Source: Hyphomicrobiales bacterium
GTDB taxonomy: Bacteria; Pseudomonadota; Alphaproteobacteria; Micropepsales; Micropepsaceae
Length of the DNA: 6,147 bases
Assembly (NCBI GenBank): GCA_017849395.1
Contig: JAFIHO010000415.1
Location: forward strand, 1-6,147
Direction of reading: 5' to 3'
Shown: in pieces, positions 1 to 3,722 of the stretch
How positions within the stretch are numbered: position 1 is the stretch's first letter
Layout: each line of letters opens with the position of its first letter
Notes under the pieces: model-generated
The model's database searches: none
Seen by the model: the letters and a program-made list of their open reading frames with translations, nothing else
Told to the model about the DNA's origin: nothing
Translations under genes and position numbers: made by a program

Positions 1-1217
1 ATGGCGATGGCGCGCGACTGGTTGAAGCGCATCGACAATTCCTTGAAGCGCAGTTCCCAGTTGCGGTCGGCGGTGGTGACCACCGTGCCGGTGCGCAACC
101 GCTCTTTCAGTGTCTGGCCTTTCGCGCCGGTGATTTCCGACACGGCATTGGCCAGCGCCACCTGCACTTCTGCCAGCGCAGGCACCGGAATTTCGCGCGG
201 CAGCATGTCGTCAAGGACCTGATCGTCGCGCAGATAGCCATGCGCCAGCACATAATCGCCCAGCCGCTGGCTGGCGCGCAGGCCGCCGCAATGGCCGATC
301 ATCAGCCACACATGCGGGCGCAGCACCGCCAGATGGTCGGTGATGGTCTTGGCGTTGCTGGGCCCCACGCCGATATTGACCAGCGTGACGCCGCTACCGT
401 TCGGCTGCACCAGGTGATAGGCGGGCATCTGCGGCAGCTTGGCCAGCGGCGGCCGGTCCGGCTCCTTGCCCTTCATCGTGGTGCGCCCGCCAGGCTCGAC
501 GAACTTTTCTGCGCGCCCTGCCTCCACCTCGCCCGCGCAATAGACGGCGAACTCGTCGATATAGCGCTGATAGTTGGTGAACAGGATGAAGCTCTGGAAC
601 AGTTCCGGATCGGTGCCGGTGTAATGCCGCAAGCGATGCAGTGAGAAATCGATCCGCTCGGCGGAGAAGAGGGACAGCGGCGCGGGGCCGGGCCCGGCCC
701 AGGTCGCGCCATCTACGATGGAGTCATGCGCCGTATCCAGCCGCGGCATGGGAAAGCGTTCCGCCATGCGCACGCGCTGTTCGGCGTTCATCTGGGCGGC
801 GGCGCGTTCCACCGCGAAGGTCAGCGGAATGGGATCGCGGCTTTTGCCGACAAAGATCGCGGCCTGGTAATTGTCCGCCAACAGGGTCAGTTGCTCGATC
901 AGATAGGTCTTGAACAGATGCGGCGCCGTGATGGTGGTGCCGTACCGCCCGGCGCGCGTCACCTTGCCGAAGGCGCGGGTCGTCGCGCCGGGCATCACGC
1001 CGCGCGGCACCTCGATGCTGAGATAGGGATAGACCGGATGATCGCCAGGCGTCGTGACATCGCCGCGCGAGAAGGCGGCGAAGGCGGTCTCGATCTCCTT
1101 GATGGCCGCTGTATGAAGTGTCAGCAGTCGGTCATAGGCTTCCTGCGGCGTGGCGCATTTCACCATCTCGATGGCGGTCAGATCTCCGATGCGCGATCCG
1201 TGGCGTTCCAGATTCAC
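1..1217 (-). CDS. amn: AMP nucleosidase, 3' end missing at window edge
   Basis: Cytoplasmic enzyme that hydrolyses AMP to adenine and ribose 5-phosphate, controlling AMP level and feeding purine salvage. 405 codons are visible; the E. coli protein is about 484 residues, so roughly the last 75-80 are outside the window. The N-terminal Amn-specific domain (about residues 20-220) carries TRAFG (80-84) and RLRHYTGT (near 195-202). The nucleoside phosphorylase-like catalytic domain follows, with NIGVGPSNAKT (281-291), MIGHCGGLR (306-314), GDYVLAHGYLRDD (320-332) and DRNWELR (384-390). The ribose-binding DMES-type motif expected just after the last residues, SRAIA, is cut off. I chose the GTG start because it overlaps the deoB stop by four bases and has GGAGAG eight bases upstream; the ATG at codon 18 is an alternative that also fits family length. 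The overlap implies co-transcription and translational coupling with deoB. In well-studied bacteria the enzyme is activated by ATP and inhibited by phosphate (family knowledge). Confidence 0.95.
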   Translation of the reverse strand, partial: MNLERHGSRIGDLTAIEMVKCATPQEAYDRLLTLHTAAIKEIETAFAAFSRGDVTTPGDHPVYPYLSIEVPRGVMPGATTRAFGKVTRAGRYGTTITAPHLFKTYLIEQLTLLADNYQAAIFVGKSRDPIPLTFAVERAAAQMNAEQRVRMAERFPMPRLDTAHDSIVDGATWAGPGPAPLSLFSAERIDFSLHRLRHYTGTDPELFQSFILFTNYQRYIDEFAVYCAGEVEAGRAEKFVEPGGRTTMKGKEPDRPPLAKLPQMPAYHLVQPNGSGVTLVNIGVGPSNAKTITDHLAVLRPHVWLMIGHCGGLRASQRLGDYVLAHGYLRDDQVLDDMLPREIPVPALAEVQVALANAVSEITGAKGQTLKERLRTGTVVTTADRNWELRFKELSMRFNQSRAIA

Positions 1218-2422
1218 AGGAAAGACTCTCCAGCTTCCAGCGGTCCCAGTTTCAGATGCGCGGCGATGGATTGCCCGATATCGGCAAAGCTTTTGCGCTT
1301 GCCCACCGGCCCCGGCGCGATGCCCGGCCCGAAAGCCAGCATCGGGATATATTCGCGTGTGTGATCGGTGCCCTTCCAGGTGGGATCGCAGCCATGATCG
1401 GCAGAGAACACCACCAGATCGCCGGGCTTCAGCGCCGCCTGCAGCGCCGGGATGCGCGCATCGAACGCCTCCAGCGCGCCGGCATAGCCCGCGATATTGC
1501 GGCGATGGCCGAAATTCTGGTCGAAATCCACGAAGTTGGCGAAGGTGATCGACCCGTCCGGCATGGTGTTCGCGCATTCGATCATGCGCGCGAAGGTGTC
1601 GTCATTGCCTTCGGTCGGGATGGAATGGGTGATGCCTTGCCCGGCGAAGATGTCGCTGATCTTGCCGATGCCCGTCACCTGCCGCCCCTTGTTCTTGGCG
1701 ATGTCCAGCAAGGTCGGCCTGAAGGGCGGCATGGCATAGTCATGCCGGTTATAGGTGCGCTTGAATGCGCCCGGCTTCTCGCCCACGAAAGGCCGCGCAA
1801 TCACGCGGCCGACATTGTACGGATCAACCAGCTCGCGCGCGATGTGGCAGAGCTCATACAGCCGCTCCAGACCGAAATGCGTCTCATGCGCCGCGATCTG
1901 GAAAACCGAGTCGGCGGAGGTGTAGCAGATCGGTTTGCCCGTCCTGATATGCTCCAGGCCGAACTTCTCGATGATCTCTGTGCCCGACGCATGGCAGTCG
2001 CCCAATATGCCCGGCAGCTTCGCCCGCGCGATCAGCGCGTCGGTCAATTCCCTGGGGAAGGTGGGAACGGTCTTTGGAAAATAGCCCCAGTCATATTCCA
2101 CCGGCAGGCCCATCATCTCCCAATGGCCGCTGGGCGTGTCCTTGCCATAACTGCGCTCGGCACAGGCGCCATAGAGGCCCGTCGCGGGACCGTTGTCCAT
2201 TGCGGGGACCGACGGATCGACATCATTCGCCGCAAGCCCCAGCCCCAGCGAAAGCAAATTGGGAATGTTGAGCGGCCCTTTTCGCACCGCGCCGTCTGCG
2301 TGACCATCGGCAGCCGCCTTGATGATGTGCCCGAAAGTATTTGCCCCAGCGTCACCAAAGCGACCGGCATCCGGGAGGGCGCCGATGCCGAAGGAGTCCA
2401 GAACCGCGATGATGGCGCGCAA
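1214..2422 (-). CDS. deoB: Phosphopentomutase
   Basis: Interconverts (deoxy)ribose 1-phosphate and 5-phosphate in the cytoplasm, linking nucleoside phosphorolysis to the pentose phosphate pathway. It belongs to the alkaline phosphatase superfamily and uses two Mn ions. Counting from the proposed TTG start (402 residues; E. coli DeoB is 407), the metal and catalytic residues known from the Bacillus cereus enzyme are all present: Asp9 in VLDSFGIG, the phospho-acceptor Thr96 in GKDTPSGHWE, Asp301 and His306 in VDFDQNFGHRR, Asp342-His343 in ADHGCDPTW and His354 in DHTRE. The region between about 100 and 215 is the cap domain, with YTSADSVFQIA. The frame stays open to an ATG at 2521 and a TTG at 2524, but the extra 33-34 residues do not resemble the family, whose members start a few residues before VLDS. 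With the TTG at 2422 the protein begins MRAIIAVLDS. Function is certain; the start is about 65% likely. Confidence 0.96.
   Translation of the reverse strand: MRAIIAVLDSFGIGALPDAGRFGDAGANTFGHIIKAAADGHADGAVRKGPLNIPNLLSLGLGLAANDVDPSVPAMDNGPATGLYGACAERSYGKDTPSGHWEMMGLPVEYDWGYFPKTVPTFPRELTDALIARAKLPGILGDCHASGTEIIEKFGLEHIRTGKPICYTSADSVFQIAAHETHFGLERLYELCHIARELVDPYNVGRVIARPFVGEKPGAFKRTYNRHDYAMPPFRPTLLDIAKNKGRQVTGIGKISDIFAGQGITHSIPTEGNDDTFARMIECANTMPDGSITFANFVDFDQNFGHRRNIAGYAGALEAFDARIPALQAALKPGDLVVFSADHGCDPTWKGTDHTREYIPMLAFGPGIAPGPVGKRKSFADIGQSIAAHLKLGPLEAGESFL
1219..1235 (-). promoter_or_regulatory. Ribosome binding site of amn inside the deoB 3' end
   Basis: Read on the minus strand, GGAGAG lies eight bases before the GTG of amn, within the last codons of deoB. 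It supports the GTG start and re-initiation or coupled translation across the GTGA overlap. Confidence 0.6.
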
Positions 2423-2436
2423 TTTATGCCGTTTCC

Positions 2437-2469
2437 GGGCGTTTCCTGCCCCTGCCTTCAGGAGCGCCC
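2437..2469 (-). promoter_or_regulatory. Hairpin just upstream of the deoB start
   Basis: GGGCG-TT-TCCTG at 2437-2448 pairs with CAGGA-G-CGCCC at 2459-2469, giving two 5-bp GC-rich helices around a small 2x1 internal loop and a 10-base apical loop. On the minus strand its base ends 14 bases before the proposed TTG start, so it would sit in the deoB leader next to the ribosome binding region. There is no T-run, so a terminator is unlikely. If the longer deoB start were right, this would simply be coding sequence. Confidence 0.4.
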
Positions 2470-2513
2470 TTGACCAGTGATTTGCCCCGCCATTGTTCCA
2501 GATGGGCCAACCC

Positions 2514-2542
2514 TTGTCCATCAAAGCCCAGCGCTGCTAAAT
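2514..2542 (+). promoter_or_regulatory. Candidate punA promoter, possibly giving a leaderless mRNA
   Basis: TTGTCC, 17 bases, CTAAAT. The -10 candidate ends seven bases before the ATG at 2550, and a TG lies just upstream of it at 2535-2536. No Shine-Dalgarno-like purine run occurs in the 20 bases before the ATG, which fits a leaderless transcript. The hexamers match the consensus only partly. Confidence 0.25.
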
Positions 2543-2549
2543 CGCCGCC

Positions 2550-3374
2550 ATGACACAGAATGCGATAGACGAGGGTGCCGCCGCGATCCGCGCCCGCCTG
2601 GGCGATGCCTTCCCCAAGACCGCCATCATCCTGGGCAGCGGCATCGGCAAATTCGCCGACCGGCTGACGGACGCGAAATCCATTTCCTATGCCGATATTC
2701 CCGGCTTCTCCGCCTCGACCGTATTGGGCCATGCGGGCAGGCTGATGACCGGCAAGATCGGCGCGCTGCCGCTGGCGATCATGGCAGGGCGCATCCACAT
2801 CTATGAAGGCCACCCCGCCCAGGCCATCGCCCTGCCGATCCGTATACTGAGGAAATTGGGCGTGGAGCGGCTGATCCTGACCAACGCATCCGGCGGACTG
2901 ACGCCGGAGATGGTGGCGGGCACGCTGATGATCGTCGAGGACCATATCAATTTCACCTCGATGAATCCGCTCATCGGGCCGAATGACGACAGCGTCGGCC
3001 CTCGCTTCCCGGACATGACCGATGCCTATGATCTGCGGCTGCGCGCCCTGATGGCCGAGGCAGCCGCGGCGGAAGGCATAGCGGTCAGATCCGGAATCTA
3101 TCTGTGGTGCCTTGGTCCGAATTTCGAAACGCCCGCAGAGATACGCCTGTTCGGCAGGCTGGGTGCTCATGCGGTGGGCATGTCCACGGTCCCCGAATGT
3201 TTGGTCGCGCGTCATTGCGGCATGACGGTCGCCGCCCTGTCACTGGTGACAAATCTCGCCGCAGGCATCGCCCAGCATCCGCTCACGCATGAGGAAACTC
3301 TCGCTGAGGCCGCAAAGGCTTACGAGAAAGTGGAGCGGCTGTTGCTTGCTTTCTTCGCGCGCCTCGAAGCCTGA
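2550..3374 (+). CDS. punA: Purine nucleoside phosphorylase, trimeric (PunA/XapA) type
   Basis: Cytoplasmic enzyme that splits purine (deoxy)nucleosides with phosphate into free base and (deoxy)ribose 1-phosphate, the substrate of the neighbouring DeoB. The 274 residues match the trimeric family (E. coli XapA 277, human PNP 289). Active-site residues, named by comparison with human PNP, are intact: phosphate site Ser30 in LGSGIG, Arg81 and His83 in GRIHIYEGH, and Ser212 in VGMSTVPE; ribose site His61, Tyr85, Met211 and His247; base site Phe192-Glu193 in GPNFET and Thr234-Asn235 in VTN. Asn235 with Glu193 suggests a preference for 6-oxopurines (inosine, guanosine and deoxy forms) rather than adenosine, as known for the family. 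TNASGG (111-116) and RHCGM (221-225) are further family signatures. The ATG at 2550 gives the expected N-terminal length but has no obvious Shine-Dalgarno. The gene is divergent from deoB-amn and ends 348 bases before the receptor gene, with no clear terminator between. Confidence 0.96.
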   Translation: MTQNAIDEGAAAIRARLGDAFPKTAIILGSGIGKFADRLTDAKSISYADIPGFSASTVLGHAGRLMTGKIGALPLAIMAGRIHIYEGHPAQAIALPIRILRKLGVERLILTNASGGLTPEMVAGTLMIVEDHINFTSMNPLIGPNDDSVGPRFPDMTDAYDLRLRALMAEAAAAEGIAVRSGIYLWCLGPNFETPAEIRLFGRLGAHAVGMSTVPECLVARHCGMTVAALSLVTNLAAGIAQHPLTHEETLAEAAKAYEKVERLLLAFFARLEA

Positions 3375-3441
3375 ACGGCGAGGGAAAAATCGCATCTCGC
3401 ATTAGCAACATAGGCGGAACCGGCGCACATACAGTTCGAGA

Positions 3442-3493
3442 ATGCGTCTTTCAGCGGCGTTGTCATGCCAATGAAGCAATCAGATAGACGCAT
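3442..3493. repeat. Inverted repeat, 8-bp arms 36 bases apart
   Basis: ATGCGTCT at 3442-3449 and its perfect complement AGACGCAT at 3486-3493. The arms lie 68-119 bases after the punA stop and upstream of the receptor promoter candidate. The long loop and lack of a T-run argue against an ordinary terminator. It could be a looped stem in the punA 3' region, a pair of protein-binding half-sites, or chance. Confidence 0.3.
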
Positions 3494-3520
3494 GTAAATT
3501 CGGCAAATGCTGGATTTCTC

Positions 3521-3544
3521 GCGTGCGTGTCAAAATGCGCACGC
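3521..3544. repeat. Hairpin-forming inverted repeat
   Basis: GCGTGCG (3521-3527) and CGCACGC (3538-3544) form a perfect 7-bp GC-rich stem with a 10-base loop; a T:G pair could extend it in RNA. An A-rich stretch (3554-3565) follows rather than a T-run, so it does not look like a standard intrinsic terminator on either strand. It may be a weak punA 3' end or a binding site upstream of the receptor promoter. Confidence 0.35.
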
Positions 3545-3578
3545 TCGCGTCGCAAATTTGAAAAACGCCTCACATAAA

Positions 3579-3607
3579 TTGACCGCGTAGTTCGTGGATG
3601 CAAATTT
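3579..3607 (+). promoter_or_regulatory. Candidate promoter of the receptor gene
   Basis: TTGACC at 3579-3584 is a good -35 match (TTGAC plus C). A 17-base spacer leads to AAATTT at 3602-3607, a weak -10. It lies in the AT-rich part of the gap and would give a leader of roughly 105-110 bases. The weak -10 may mean dependence on an activator or on relief from a repressor at the overlapping palindrome. Confidence 0.4.
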
Positions 3608-3614
3608 ATTGCAT
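3598..3614. promoter_or_regulatory. Operator-like palindrome ATGCAA-N5-TTGCAT
   Basis: A perfect 6-bp inverted repeat around an AT-only ATTTA centre, 17 bases in all, covers the -10 region of the candidate receptor promoter. Size, symmetry and position fit the operator of a dimeric helix-turn-helix repressor. It does not look like a Fur box (no GATAAT-type repeats) or a LacI-type site with a central CG. No regulator gene is in the window, so the binding protein is unknown. Confidence 0.45.
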
Positions 3615-3636
3615 GCGCGAAGGGGCGAGTTCGCGC
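3615..3636 (+). promoter_or_regulatory. First leader hairpin of the receptor mRNA
   Basis: GCGCGAA (3615-3621) pairs perfectly with TTCGCGC (3630-3636) around the loop GGGGCGAG. It starts one base after the palindrome and would lie at or near the 5' end of the receptor transcript, where such stems can stabilise an mRNA. Confidence 0.4.
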
Positions 3637-3656
3637 TGCGTATCGGGCGTGTTCTG

Positions 3657-3680
3657 CGGCCGGTAGGTGATCTCCGGCTG
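3657..3680 (+). promoter_or_regulatory. Second leader hairpin of the receptor mRNA
   Basis: CGGCCGG (3657-3663) pairs with CCGGCTG (3674-3680) with one G:U pair and a 10-base loop that contains the purine-rich word TAGGTGA. It lies about 40 bases before the start codon. No match to a riboswitch class is recognised. Confidence 0.35.
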
Positions 3681-3711
3681 CCTGTTCACGGCGTGACATC
3701 GTCAAACAGCT

Positions 3712-3717
3712 AGGGGG
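3712..3717 (+). promoter_or_regulatory. Ribosome binding site of the receptor gene
   Basis: AGGGGG five bases before the ATG at 3723 is a strong Shine-Dalgarno and fixes the start, which is followed directly by a signal peptide. Confidence 0.8.
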
Positions 3718-3722
3718 TCCAG

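Larger units (their letters stand above)
2423..2549. promoter_or_regulatory. Divergent deoB / punA control region
   Basis: This 127-base gap separates the minus-strand deoB-amn pair from plus-strand punA, so promoters for both directions should lie here. No strong minus-strand promoter is visible by eye. On the plus strand, TTGTCC (2514-2519), a 17-base spacer and CTAAAT (2537-2542) form a weak promoter-like pair placed so that transcription would begin at or next to the punA ATG. A second TTGACC at 2470-2475 has no convincing -10 partner. No palindromic operator is evident. Confidence 0.45.
3375..3722. other. Non-coding gap between punA and the receptor gene
   Basis: I find no credible gene in these 348 bases. 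The stretch from about 3475 to 3614 is clearly more AT-rich than the surrounding genes. It holds two inverted repeats (3442-3493 and 3521-3544), a repeated GCAAATTT word (3552-3559 and 3600-3607), a candidate promoter with an overlapping palindrome (3579-3614) and two leader hairpins (3615-3680). No stem followed by a T-run was found, so how punA transcription ends is unclear. Confidence 0.7.

Noticed and set aside
240..1364. Plus-strand open frames of 90-212 codons across amn
   Set aside because: All lie opposite amn and deoB conserved motifs and show typical GC-driven shadow composition.
1118..2473. 451-codon plus-strand open frame opposite deoB and amn
   Set aside because: Antisense shadow of two unmistakable enzymes; Arg/Ala-rich composition and no domain.
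2424..3215. 263-codon minus-strand open frame opposite punA
   Set aside because: Antisense shadow of a fully conserved nucleoside phosphorylase; no family features.
3521..3565. Intrinsic terminator for punA
   Set aside because: A good stem exists but it is followed by AAATTTGAAAAA rather than a T-run, and it lies about 150 bases after the stop codon.
3375..3722. Fur- or Zur-type box before the receptor
   Set aside because: No GATAAT-like repeats or other recognisable iron or zinc box; the only strong palindrome has a different sequence.
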